Assembly: GCA_960531495.1 (NCBI GenBank)
Contig: OY482847.1
Span: forward strand, 24,139,013-24,203,012
DNA from: Zeus faber
Taxonomy: Eukaryota > Chordata > Actinopteri > Zeiformes > Zeidae
Direction of reading: 5' to 3'
Length of the DNA: 64,000 nucleotides
Shown here: positions 36,576 to 48,850 of the stretch, one piece after another
Position numbering within the stretch: the stretch's first letter is position 1
How the letters are laid out: each line of letters begins with the position of its first letter
The notes under the pieces: model-generated
Database searches by the model: none
What the model was told of the DNA's origin: nothing
The model's input: the letters and a program-made list of their open reading frames with translations, nothing else
Position numbers and translations under genes: made by a program

Positions 36576-37110
36576 CTATAAAGCAACAAACAAAATATAC
36601 CACACCAAATAATAAATAAAGACATGAATCGAAGGAGGCAGAGATCAAGCTAAAACTCTAAGCTAAAACAAATGGTTTGGTCAAATGTTTTTCTATGATG
36701 GCGCGTCATTTTGCGTAATGTGACAAGCTCAAGAAGTTTTAATAATAACTGATCGGCTGTGCCCAGGGTTATTGGGGCTTTCATATAACCCCTTTAGAGT
36801 TAATGTAATTTCAACCCAACCAGTGTCGTACACTACATTGTTAACATGCGTGCATTGGAAAACATTTTTCACTATGTCAATTCTAACAACGTTACATCAT
36901 GTTTAATAATAACAAATAAAATATTTAAAAAAAGCATATTTAAGGCCAAAAAACCCCAATATTGACTTTATTCTAACCTACAATTTGTGACTATAGTACA
37001 GTAGCTGACCCAACTTTGGACCCTTTGTGTACCAACTGAAAAACCAAACCAAAAAACATAGTTACCATAGTGTTGCTAATAATAGCATCAGTATCGATGA
37101 AAAGGTATAG

Positions 37111-37250
37111 CATACTACAGAAAGAGATAAGTCTACTTCTAGTACACTACGGAGAGAGCTAAGTCTGCTTCTGGCATACTACAGAAACAGATAAGTCTAC
37201 TTCTAGCAAACTACGGAAAGAGACAAGTCTACTCCTAGCCTATAAAGAAA
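37111..37250. repeat. Minisatellite-like tandem repeat in intron 1 of the PDE6 gamma gene
   Basis: Four imperfect units of about 32-35 bp built on CTACAGAAAGAGATAAGTCT followed by ACTTCTAG. The units start near 37111, 37144, 37174 and 37206. Confidence 0.8.
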
Positions 37251-37264
37251 GAGCTCTGTCTCAC

Positions 37265-37388
37265 CTGTGATCTGTAGGTTGGGAAGGTGTGAGGATCTGT
37301 AGTAGCGGAGTAGTAGCTCTGTGATGGAGTTGAGCGGACGACGTGCAAAACAAGGAGCTGGCGCTCTTTCTTTTTGCAGTGTCTCTTC
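37265..37388 (-). other. Probable non-coding first exon of the PDE6 gamma gene
   Basis: It lies about 30 bp downstream of a TATA box (TATATAAGG on the minus strand) and ends with a good donor, CACAG|GTGAGA, at 37265. The next acceptor in gene direction is the one two bases before the start codon at 36573. The exact 5' end is estimated from TATA spacing. Confidence 0.65.
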
Positions 37389-37412
37389 CGTGTCCTCCAG
37401 ACCCTAAGGCCT

Positions 37413-37439
37413 CCTTATATACTGTGCTGATCATAATCT
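37413..37439 (-). promoter_or_regulatory. Core promoter of the PDE6 gamma gene: TATA box and OTX/CRX-like site
   Basis: Minus strand: AGATTA (37434-37439; TAATCT on plus), then TATATAAGG (37413-37421). A homeobox site of the OTX/CRX type next to a TATA box is usual in photoreceptor promoters. The TATA call is strong from its position; the OTX call is a short motif that also occurs by chance. Confidence 0.6.
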
Positions 37440-38053
37440 CCCAGTGTCATACACAAATCTGTTGAGAGCTGAGGACAATCTTACAGCACTGAGAACATTG
37501 TGTAACTGTGGTCTGAAACATGCTAAGCTTGTGTTTGTCTGCGACCTGTCCGTCTGATAATAATTGGTCTTTGTGGAGTAGTTTCAGTTCAATGTACTGC
37601 ACTGAACAACTTAAGTTCTTCAAGCCCAGAGATGTGGACTTGATTCATTGCGACTTGGACCGTTTTGATGACTTGAAACGCGACTCGGACTTGGAAGTTA
37701 AAGACTCGTGTCTTGACTTGACCTGAGACATGGTGACTCAAGTTATATTGTTTGTGTTCACTTTCATTCACTGACACCTTGAACGCGATTGGCAAACAAA
37801 AACGTACTTCGGTCGCGGCTCGGTAGTCCACCTCACCTCATGTTGTCGCGGCTCGGTAGCTGACGGACAGATGTTGATGAATCCATGAATGTTGCCATCG
37901 TGCGAGATTTTCTTATGAAACACAAGTTGGTGTTTAGAAAGTTGTAAGTTGTGGCGGGTGGTTCAGTGCCCTCCTGCTTGGAGGCGCCACAACATAATAC
38001 CGAGGTTATACACCAGAACCATTTGGGATAAGGCCTGTACACTCACCAGTGGA

Positions 38054-38276
<223 letters not shown>

Positions 38277-39110
38277 AAATAATCCTTGAATATCAAATTG
38301 TTGACTGGTAAGCAGCAATTCATAACAACTGTTTAATAAGGTTTATTGTAGGTATAGGTAAATAAGGTGTTTTGTGCTGTAACGTACATTTAGTTTTAGT
38401 CATTAAATGGGTACAGAATAATAGCAAAGATTAAAGAATGGTCACATTGCTATTATGAGCCACAATAATATAGTCATACTTTTGAAAGGCAGTAGCTCCT
38501 ATCTCTAAAGTAAAACTGAATGTTGGGCTACATGAGTATGATCTTTGCTTTTTGTTGATAAATATTCTATCATTTGTCAAATTATAATAAATACAAGTTA
38601 CACATTGTATAGTGTTACCATCCGAAACACTGCAAAGTCATAGCAATCTAATTGTCATATAAATGAGTGGCAGAATTTGGAACATGAAGTGAAAATACAA
38701 AATAATTAAGCGGCTAAATTGTCACCATTTTCAAAGCTCCGTTATGATTTTCATGAAAAGCTCACCATCACAGCAGTGCAAGATGGACCATTTTTTGGCA
38801 ACTAAACCACAAAGGGATTAAACTCAACACACCATTCGAAATGAAGAGCGAAAGCAAGTGTTAAATTCTCCACCACATCAGAGATCTAATTGTATGTAAG
38901 CATTAATGTGCCATTAATTGTGCGCGTAATGTGACGTTATTGTGCTTTATGGCTTTGTTTATGGCTGTTTTAAATACACTTGTCATGTATGTAATAAGGA
39001 ACTATGTTTATATATATTGGTCTATTTAATCTACAGTAAAAAAGTGGATTTGAAAAAGTGGATTGTGGTGTGCCTTCCAATGAACTTTAGATGCTGCACA
39101 AAAACAGATC

Positions 39111-39143
39111 ACCCCCCCCCCCCCCAACACACACACACACACA

Positions 39144-39231
<88 letters not shown>
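39111..39231. repeat. Poly-C plus (CA)n microsatellite
   Basis: A run of about 14 C followed by about 50 CA units. Confidence 0.95.
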
Positions 39232-39235
<4 letters not shown>

Positions 39236-39472
39236 TGATATGTAATTCCTGTATGTATGCATATGACGTTTAAGAGCCTCTATACTGCATAACTATAGTT
39301 GCATGTGTTTCAGCTCCTCTCTCCTTTAAATATTGCTTCATTTCCTAGAGCACCCGTGCTGGATAAACGCTCCACAAAGCGTTCCCGCAACACGCTCAGG
39401 GAAAACTGTACGCCGGCACTGATGGGGTTTTGCAGCCATGTAGCAGGCTGGTCAAAGAGGGCCAAGGACACT

Positions 39473-39686
39473 TCAGTGAGTCGGTGGTGGAACTTTGGCA
39501 CTGTTGAGTTTTCGGTCGCATAAGTGTCTCTGGATCCAGCTGCTGGGGTTGATGTCCAGGTAAAGGAAGCTCTGCACCCACGGGTCCTTCTGAGCCCCCT
39601 GGACAAATTCATCCAGGCTGATCTCACCTGGAGTCCAAGCACAGAGTAGCCATATGATAAATACATATAATTTAAGATAGATAGAC

Positions 39687-39769
<83 letters not shown>

Positions 39770-41363
39770 CAGATAGATAGTTAGATAGATAGATAGATAA
39801 CTTACCATCACCGTTCACATCTATCTTTTGAAATATGTGGTTGCACACCTCCTCAGCCGTGAGGCTCTCTGTGTTGGTTTCATCGTACACGCTACCCTGT
39901 TTTATCTTGTAGATGATCTAGAAAAGAGCATAGAATTGATCATTTAAGGTTTCTTAACTATTCTTCATCTAACTATTTGCCTGGACATGGGGAATAGGTC
40001 ATCTTCAATAACCTAAAATATGATGCATGAACAATCAATGCAATAAGGTTCCACACCTATTTTAGAGTAAATGTCAGAAATCGAAGCCGTGCAACGTAAA
40101 AAATAATTCAAATACAAACACTTTTGGGACATCCCAAATCTAAAATAAGACCAAAATCTCAACTGTATGACTCCCTTATCGAGTGACATTTTCGTAATGG
40201 TGCCTGGTTCAATGGCCTCTGTCATCTGGGGGGGATAAGCCATCCGTTGGCTAAATACCTGCTCTAATCTCCACTTTCAGGGCTTAAACTAATGGGTTGA
40301 GGTTTACACATTATTATGCAACAACAACAACAGTTGCACCCTATTATTCAGGTACGGGATAAATCATGTTTAACTATGTACATCCACGATCATCGATGTT
40401 GATTTTGAACTCAGAATGTCGCAACTTCGTGTCATTTTAACATAGTGAGCGATGACTGGATGCCCAAATACCCACACACACACAAAAAATACAACTTTAT
40501 AAGTCTTTCTGAAATTCAATTCAAATATCATTTGTAAAGCTGTTTCTGAGACAAAACGATGCATTCTGGCAGTTTACATTCAAGGAAATGCACCTGACTT
40601 TTTAACTATCCGTACAGATTCATCGTTCCATCTTCTTCAATTTTGCTTCTAATTAATAATCAGTATCGACTTACTTTTAAAAATGTCTCACTTGATTTTG
40701 GCCCTGACTCTTGGCTTACTCGCCTTTATGAGCTGTCGGAGTTCCATCTTGTCCAGGCGGCCGTTGCCGTCGCTGTCAAAAGCCTTGAAAGACCATCGCA
40801 GTTTATCTTCCAGCTTACCCCGGAGCACCAGGTGCAGCGCGGCCACATACTCTATGAAGTCCATGGTGTTGTCCTAAAAACAGCCAAAAATATAACTACG
40901 TGTGTGATATAAGTGATACCCAATACTCAATAAATCAAGTTTTTCATACCTTTATCACCATCATATTTATATTTTTTTGTCATCTCTGTCCAGTAAGGTT
41001 ATCTATTAATTTACAGAGTAACTTACAGTCACTTACAGTGAGAAAATATGTATAATTCTAAATATTGCTTGAAAAAATTATGGAGTACAAAACAATATCA
41101 AACTACTTTGGATCATGTAGTATTTTTCATAGGATTTTAATTATGGCGGTACCGACACCTACCTGGTTTACGTCAAATGCCCGGAATATGCTTTCCATGT
41201 AGAGCGACTCGGGCGTGTCGTTCTGAACCCCAAACATCCTCTTGAACTCGTGCAGGTGCAGTGACCCGCTGGGACACTCCGTGATGAACGTCCTGTAGAA
41301 ATCCTGGATGTTGTTCAGGTCCATCTCATGGTCCTGCGTCTGGGCTTGTTGGTTCTGACCCAT
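39473..41363 (-). CDS. Guanylate cyclase-activating/inhibitory protein, GCAP2/GCIP type (gene C)
   Basis: Exons 41163-41363, 40724-40873, 39806-39917 and 39473-39627 join to 205 residues, the longest of the four. It starts MGQNQQ (Gly2 present, Gln at position 6, so a weaker myristoylation context). EF1 is degenerate with CPSG (residues 30-33). EF2 ([12 protein letters not shown]), EF3 ([12 protein letters not shown]) and EF4 (D-V-N-G-D-G-E-I-S-L-D-E) are complete. The tail [13 protein letters not shown] resembles GCAP2 but continues into a unique extension ending KVPPPTH. The reading frame requires exon 2 to end at a GC donor (AAG|GCGAGT), a non-canonical GC-AG intron. An acceptor-like ATTTTCAG lies 20-30 bp before the ATG, suggesting an upstream 5'UTR exon. 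A GGATTA (CRX consensus) lies at 41657-41662. Confidence 0.94.
39677..39800. repeat. (GATA)n microsatellite in intron 3 of GCAP gene C
   Basis: About 30 units, taking up two thirds of a 178-bp intron. In gene sense the first (TATC) unit begins about 6 nt after the GTAAGT donor. Confidence 0.95.
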
Positions 41364-41656
41364 CCCGTATCCAGATTGCCTCTGAAAATAAAATGTCAAT
41401 TAGAGGATCAGAGGATGTGTTAAAAATGTAAAAAATGAAAAAATAAATAAAAAAGCAAAAGCAAGATGAATAGAATCCAATATTGATACCCTGGTAAAGT
41501 GACAATCTTTTCAGCAAAACGCATTCATGGAGTCAAATTGATATGCTTATTTTTCTCCACCTCATCCCTGTGTGCTGTTCCAACAGCTGAGAGGTCAAGA
41601 ACTCTGACAGGAATTATTTTTAGTGAGAGGCTTGCCAAGTAGTTAGTTTAAATCTG

Positions 41657-41662
41657 TAATCC
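41657..41662 (-). promoter_or_regulatory. CRX-consensus motif upstream of GCAP gene C
   Basis: GGATTA on the minus strand, about 295 bp upstream of the start codon. It is the exact photoreceptor homeobox core, but a six-base match is weak evidence on its own. Confidence 0.3.
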
Positions 41663-41699
41663 ACGTTCCTGCTGCTGGTTGGACAAATGCTGATTTGAA

Positions 41700-43900
41700 C
41701 TTATAGTGACCCGAGGTCAGAGGTATCTGACGCAATAATATAGGGCCACAATATGTCACTTACTGCGTCCAATACTAGAATATTATAACGCTGGATGTTG
41801 TGCAGGGTAGCTGAAGTAAAAATAAATACTGCTCAGTCATGTTGACCTGACAAGCCCGGTTTATGCTGCACTGTAGGTACACGTAAGCAGGAGGTACACC
41901 TAAAAAGGGCTGAGAACAAAAGACGTAAGAGCCACCAGCCAGCAGGATACTCAGTAAGAACTCAATAAGATCTCAATAAGATCTCAATAAGAACTCTGCG
42001 GTGAAAGAAGCCCGAACGTGACAGCGAGAAGTGCTGGCAGTGACTTTTTCTTTAGATAAAGATGAAAATAATAAGATAAAAAATATTGAAATCAAACTCA
42101 AACAATGTGTCAAACAATGTCATTTACTGACATTACCTGTATTTTAGTATTTTAGTAACCAGGGCTTTTAATTACCTCAAATGCGGAGGGTACCAGGCTT
42201 TTATTGAAAGCATGGTTTTATTCTGTATCTAAAACCGAACCAAACCAAAACTCTCTCTGAATTTTAAATCAAATTTCCGTCTGGGTCTGGGTCTGGGTTC
42301 CGTCTAACGTGCTCCTCAAAAAAAATACATAAAAAATAAAATAAACAACATAATTGTTTTTGTTCGGAGACACAGGACGCACAGTGGGCCGGAGATCGCT
42401 CTCTCTCCATCACACAAGCCACTATCCTGAACAAAGGCAGTCTCATACAAGAAGATATGAATGGAAACAAATAGATCTAAAATAAAAACCCAGGGAAACC
42501 GACGCAGGGGACTGCGCAGGAGGCGCGGAGCACACACACAGACTTCCAGAGAGTTCCAGCCTTGTTTGCTGTTTTTTATTTGAGTACTGGTTTAAATTTG
42601 AGGAGATATAGTACATATATATTTATAAATATAATATGCGTTGAATGTTGTGGCTCCGGAAAAAAACAAGCTTGATGACCCACGAAAAGGAGGAGGTTGA
42701 ATGACCCGTAAATGGGAGGTTGCAGTCAGTCCCCATGATGCAACGAAATTTGGACCAATCGCCACAATGGGAGCTTTCAGAACGAGACAAGGACCAAAGG
42801 CAAAGTTGGCCTCTATGGCTTGCGTAGAGAACGCCACAAGAACCCAGACCACTGCATCAATTTGTTCTCATCTTGTTCTGAAGATGTCTTTTTGGTCCAA
42901 AACTTCTTTTTAAGTGTACCTCCACCCGTAAAATTCTCTGCGGAGCTATGCAGCGTAGGGTGTTATACAGTAGGTCACAGAGGAGCGGACACGCACACCA
43001 CCCAAATCTCAGGACCGCACAACTGGTTGAGTTGTCCAGCTTCATTTCGCGAGGTGATTCAAATCAGAAAAGAGTTTCGAAAGCCGTTTTCTATTTGCAT
43101 ATCCATCATTTTGAGTTCTCAAGTTTTCATACATGTTTGGAAATAAACAAACAAGAAATTATGGATTTCTCTTATCTTTTCTGTACATTGTTGTTCACTT
43201 AATGTACAAAAAAAAATGAAAAAGTATGAAAGCAAACAGCCCCCGGTAAGGTAGTTTGACGAGGCCTCGCCATATTTCAGAAAATAATCTGGAGTAAAGT
43301 AAAGGCCAATATCCACTCATTTCGTGACCTGCTTCTTCCTGCTGGGCATGGCTGGGGGCTGGATCCGCTGCGTATGTCGTTCTTCAAACCAGGCTCGGAT
43401 GCTTTGATTAAAAAGTGTTTTTTCCCAGGATATATTGGAAACTTATAAGAAGTGAGAACCAGGACAGCCTGGTTCTCACTTCTTATAAGTTTATAAAGAC
43501 ATGAGTAAGTTGTTTATTTTCTCATCAGAACATGCATGATGGGGTTTTGAGGTGGTGTGAATTAAAGGTTTCCTTTAATACGGAGCAAAAAAATGGGGTT
43601 CCGTGTGTGAAAATGTTTTAATCAAGGACAAACGGTAATACTTATCATTACATTTGAGTTAGTGTCTATTACAATGATGAATAGTATAACAAGGAAATAA
43701 TAACAATGTAAAGATTATTTAGCAAAAATAATTACATAATATATACAAGATATTATATCTTACATATTAACAGAAACAGATATTGACACATCGTGGTCAG
43801 AAGGCTGTGGACATTTTGTTACTAGAATATCCAAAAGGTTTGACCCATTTACTGCAAGCAATTTTCAAAGCTTCAACGCTTTACCTCCACTGTGCATTTA
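41700..43900. other. Spacer between GCAP genes C and D
   Basis: No gene recognised. A patch at 42470-42500 (AATAGATCTAAAATAAAAAC) also occurs near 13025-13045, so both may be pieces of one interspersed repeat. A perfect 25-bp palindrome lies at 43439-43492. Confidence 0.4.
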
Positions 43901-43957
43901 TATGCGTCGAACATTCTTTGTTAATAAATGTAATTCAGATAATATTTGTTTCCTACA

Positions 43958-43963
43958 TTTATT
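43958..43963 (-). terminator. Candidate polyadenylation signal of GCAP gene D
   Basis: AATAAA on the minus strand about 220 bp after the gene D stop codon. It is the nearest good match. Confidence 0.35.
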
Positions 43964-44183
43964 TCAAAAATCACGCTTTTCCTGCTAGAATAAGCTGCAC
44001 TAGTCCAAGGCTTCCCTTGCTTAAAGCCAACGGTTAATCCCATGTTATTCACCCCGACGCGCTGCGGACTAGAACAGTCTTTAGCACTTCAAGCATGGGA
44101 ACCATCTCAGAAACCCCATCCCAAATCAGAGCGTCTTTCCCTCTATCCAGCGGAAAAAAAGGTTCCTTTCACTCCGCGCTCCT

Positions 44184-45934
44184 TCAGAAATGTGCACTCT
44201 TTCTTCTCTGTTCCAGAATCCACCCGTAGGGGTTCATGTCCAGTTGCAACATGTTCAGCACCCAGGGGTCTTCCTGTGCCCCCTTCATAAACTCATCCAT
44301 AGTGATATGACCTGCAGAGGAAACCCAACCAATCAATCAACCAATCAATCAATCAACCAATCAATCAATCATATTTATTTTGTACATTACAAGGGAGATG
44401 ATATAGGTGCATGAAATTGAGAGTATTGTACAATATCGGTTGATAAAAGAGAAAGATATGATATGATATGATAATATATGAAATTGATTATAATATAATA
44501 ATTGTATAGTATGATTAATGTCAAAATTCTTACCGTCTCCGTCGATGTCTACTGCCAGGAATATTCGATCGACAACCTCATCAATCGTCAGCGGGTTTTC
44601 CTCGAGCTCCTTCCTCGTTCCCTTTTTTATTCGATAGATACTCTGGGGAGAAAGACATCATTTCATTTAAATCATTTGACATCAACAACAAATGTATGTC
44701 AGTTGTACGTTGTTTGGATTTAGAACAGTAGGGAGTTTCCTGATTCAGTGAGTCAGGAATTAAAAGTAGCTTAACTTAATGCACTCAAGCACACTTACTT
44801 AGCAAGTGTATCTGGGTTAGTTATTTAGCTAAGTTAATTATGATTTCTTGATTCACCGTTAACAAGGGCCATTTTACATATAATAAACTTGAGATTCTAG
44901 AATCAACTCCAGATTCTAGCTGATAAAAACGACACCAATAAAGACGTCCATTTGGGCACGTTCAGTGCACAGGGGCAGTTTGTTTACATATTGCCAAAAC
45001 AACTTTTTTGGTTTAGGAAATTCTGCAGTATGATTTTTCAAAAGTAAAAATAACTATTATCCAATAATGTAATAATCCAAAGTATTTGTATAGTAATAAA
45101 AGTGTAATATATTTTATAGGTATCACAAAAGGTTATTTATAATACTCTTTTACTAAACGTGTGAAGAAATGATCGAAATATTAATTGCATTACATTTTTG
45201 CAGTTTATCTTGTTGTACATTGCTATGGTGTGACTGATTTACATTGTTTATTTTTTACACCATTTTTTAATACTTTAGTCTGTAGTGCTGCCGGTCCATG
45301 GACCTTAGCATTGCTCAAGCCAATCAAATGGCTCTTTCATAGTAGTGTATTTACAGAGTAGTGTATTGACGATAATAAGTATTGACTCAAAGGCCACAAA
45401 ATCAACACATATACTGTACATTCAGGCCAGACCTTGTGTTGGGTTTGACTTCTAAGCCGACTTACATCAATAATGGAGCGCAGTTCCCTCCTGTCCACGT
45501 AGCCGTTGCAGTCTTTGTCATAAACCTTAAAAGACCAGCGCAGCTTGTGCTCCAAGTCTCCCCGAAAAACCAGATTCAAGGCCGCCACAAACTCCAAGAA
45601 ATCAATGGTGTTATCCTGCAGAGTGAGATGAAAAGAGAAGAAAAAAATACAATCACAAAATTCGAAGCATCTCTGTGAGATTTGGTGTATTTACTGTATG
45701 ATTATTGAAGTCCCCGGCGTCATTGACTCTCACCCCATTCCTGTCAAACGCTCGAAACATGCACTCGGCATAATCCGATACCTCTCCTGTCGGATCCACC
45801 CCAAAAAAACGCTTGAACTCGTGCAGGAACAGCACTCCGCTCGGGCACTCCACCACAAACTTCTTGTACATGTCCTGCAGAGCTTTCACGTTGATCTCCT
45901 CATCGTTCTTCTCAGTCTGCTGGTTCTGCCCCAT
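44184..45934 (-). CDS. Guanylate cyclase-activating/inhibitory protein, closest to GCAP2 (gene D)
   Basis: Exons 45734-45934, 45466-45615, 44534-44642 and 44184-44311 join to 195 residues. It starts [12 protein letters not shown]1 is degenerate (CPSG at residues 30-33, then [12 protein letters not shown]). EF2 ([12 protein letters not shown]), EF3 ([12 protein letters not shown]) and EF4 (D-I-D-G-D-G-H-I-T-M-D-E) keep the acidic ligands; EF3 has Cys where the family usually has Gly at position 4. Of the four it is most like vertebrate GCAP2: AALNLV, LEHKLRW, VVDRIFL, then [21 protein letters not shown]-type tail features, including the basic QRRKSA end. It is first in the array in transcription order and has the clearest promoter. 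Expected role: calcium-dependent control of retinal guanylate cyclase. Confidence 0.95.
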
Positions 45935-45950
45935 GGTCGGTTTTTACAAT

Positions 45951-45968
45951 TTAACAACTTTTAGCCAT
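45951..45968 (-). other. Short upstream ORF (MAKSC) in the 5' leader of GCAP gene D
   Basis: ATG at 45968 in the strong context ACCATGG, five codons, then TAA at 45951, 17 nt before the main ATG at 45934. It lies inside the leader expected from the TATA box at 46032-46038. Confidence 0.5.
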
Positions 45969-46031
45969 GGTTCTTTTTCCAGTGAGAGGCCGTGGTTGGT
46001 GCTGCCGTCACTCTCCACGTAATGGCCTCTG

Positions 46032-46104
46032 TTTATAACCCCTGAGGGGTCAGAAGATACCTCCCGCAGATTGTGATTAGTGTGGCCACTGTCTGCTCTA
46101 ATCT
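46032..46104 (-). promoter_or_regulatory. Promoter of GCAP gene D: TATA box and OTX-like sites
   Basis: TTATAAA on the minus strand at 46032-46038, which predicts a start near 46005 and an unspliced leader of about 70 nt. Upstream are two TAATC-type motifs: CTAATC (46075-46080, minus) and AGATTA (46099-46104, minus). The layout resembles a photoreceptor promoter. Confidence 0.55.
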
Positions 46105-46109
46105 GGCCC

Positions 46110-48240
46110 CTGGATTTACTGTAAGTTGCCGGGGTTTCCTCCCCTCGTGTTAATCGGACTTGCCCACGCAGCGGCAGAACTAAGTATACAGTAGGTCTTA
46201 CTTAAGGTCTTGAGGCAAGATGGATGGACGAGATATGACAGTCTGACAGTCTGTTTTTATCTGCTCTTTCCCACAGTGTTCCATAAGAGGCGGCAGCGGG
46301 CACTGGTCCAGCAAGGGCCCTTCGGAGGCAGGTCCTTACTGAGACACAGGGTGTAAACAGCAACCGTGTCTCCTCCAACTAAATCAATTATATGTCGTCA
46401 ATGACTCACGCATCAGTGACTTTAAGTCTGCTGGTGCTGGAGCTGGCCCAAGCTGGTTGCCAACTGGATATACTGTATATATTCATTCCTTTTAGATAAG
46501 CACAGACCAGTCACTATAGCCTGTCACAGACCAGCCGGTAATTCTAGGTGGCTGCATCTGTATGAGATTGGAGTGTAATGTGAACTTTAATGTGCTCCGT
46601 TAGTGTTGACGGTTTTTGCTTGTGGAAGCTAAGAATAACAAGCTTAACCACCACGCTAGGCATTCTAGTTATAAAATAATTTCAAATAAATAGTCTTGAT
46701 GTATCCTTTTTATTTTGTATGTAAGCCGTATAACGTGCAGCCAGCTGGTCATTGACCCTTATCGCACACTTGTTGGCTGAAGTGCAGGTGTGCTGAAATA
46801 GGAGAAAAAGGAGTTTGGCAACACTGTGGCCTCAAGATTTTTTTTTTAATTACTCAATTACTCTTTTAAAGAACATACTTACGTTTTTCCCATGAACAAC
46901 TTAAGTTCAATTTTTTTTTTTTCATCTACGGCAACATTTCAGGTTGAACATCACATCTACAGGACAAATTGAACGTGGGGAGTCTGGCAATTTATAGGCC
47001 TGTAGTGGACACCCAACCAAAGTTTAACACACATCATTCCACTAAGTTGAATCAGGTTGATTAATGGATGAGTGATCAGATAAAGACCAATCCACATTTG
47101 AATATGATGTGATTGAAGCTTTTGATGCAGGACCTGGGTGGGCAAGGATTTGTGAAAAGCCTCATGAGTTACTGACTCATAAAGCAATGTGGCAGCTGAG
47201 TAAAAGTTTGTCACTCTTGAGCACCAGAGATGAGGAATATTCTTGTTGCTTTTATGAGTGTTTGAGATGATAGCCCCCAGAAGAATGCAATTTTTATGTT
47301 TCACCACCACCGAGTCTCTCCAAGCCACAGGTTTGTCTGGATCATATTTCACTGCTGTTACAACCTACAATTTACTGTTTTCTGTATGGAATCATTAAAG
47401 TTGCATGTGATGCAAGATCCACAACTGGAACCATGTGTCCCCTGGGAGTCTGGCTGATAATGATTTTCCAACAAGCTAATGCCAAATTTCTACCAGCAGT
47501 GCAAATAAACAGCTGTGACTCATTCCTGATCGCAAACACTCCCACAGACCATAAAAGAGCATGTCCTGTCGGATTTCTGATGATTAATGCATTTCTTGTG
47601 TCTCGTCAAATGACCTTATAGTTTTGCATCTGTGGAACAACGTGTTGCATTTGGGAATGGACCCAGCACTTTTTATTTTGGTAGACATCTTAATTGAGGT
47701 CCATGAGATTGTTTGGGGGATTACTCTACAGCCCTCCCCCTAAGTCCAAAATTCCATTCAAAATGGCAACGTGTGCCCAATCTTTGAATTATTGCCAGGA
47801 AGGGCAAGAATTGAGAACAGCCATTGTTAGAGGAGCACATGTTTAAGGTAGGTAAGTAAAAACAATCCAACTCTGCCATTGCAGTGGGGTGCCAAGTGAA
47901 GATTCCAAGACCATTCACATCCTAAATGGAATAAAATCCAAGTTTTTTTTTCTAAACTTTGTTGTAGAACAAAGCTAAACACATTTTTGGGAAAAGTCCT
48001 TTGAAGCCTAACCAGAGGTCACATTCGATAGATTGATTTAACCTTTCAATTTGCAAAGCCCACTTAAAGTGGGCTTTGCAAATTACATATGCAGATTCTG
48101 ACAACTCAGTTATATTCCCTGACCACATTAACCCCTAGAAACACATGCATGTCTTTTCACCCATACCTTCTTTTCCTTTTTACGTTTATGATAATATAAC
48201 TACCATACCCATGAGGAAATTGCATAAAGATGCATAACAA
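46110..48240. other. Intergenic; one long unexplained ORF
   Basis: No gene recognised. A 131-codon minus-strand ORF at 46957-47352 has no known motif and no supporting splice context. A perfect palindrome lies at 48048-48084. Confidence 0.4.
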
Positions 48241-48244
48241 ATTG

Positions 48245-48850
48245 GCATATAATTGTAGTTTTTGTAGTTTCTAGGGTTAGGGTTAACATTATGTTTTGAA
48301 ACATTTCTAAACTGCATATATATTACACAATGTATATTATAATTCGTTTTTGCCCCTGCAGAAGCCTTAAGTCTGTATCATATCATCCTTTTTTTTTTTA
48401 AAGAAAATGTGTTATTCGCGATGTCATGGGACTACACTACCCACATTCTAAGTGTAACAGCGATAACTCTAATTGGTGGAGCTCGCTAGTACCATGGAAA
48501 TGTTAACTGCACTTGCTGATGGGTACTCAGACGTGCAAATGCTATTATACACTCAAATTGTACCTATGAATGACATTCATACTGAGGGTGTGACCCTATA
48601 TATATCCCTATTCTCACTCATCCTTGAATTAACTTTACCAATTAGAGAAAAAGCGAAACCAGTATATTGCCTTTATTTCATTCTACTCAGAACAAGATTT
48701 AAATGCATTTTAAATTGTAATACATCCATGCTCCCCCTGCCCACACCTCCCCACGGTGGTGTACTTTCATCAGTTTAGTTTTAGTTTAGTGTACATATCT
48801 GCGCCCAACCTTCCCCATGCCCCCCAAAGTTGGACATTCGCACAGGATTC
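48245..48850 (+). repeat. Unnamed interspersed repeat, copy 1
   Basis: Collinear with 56040-56640. Shared stretches include CATTCATACTGAGGGT, GCTGATGGGTAC, TACATCCATG and TTTTCATCAG-type ends. No coding potential or terminal repeats seen. Confidence 0.8.
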
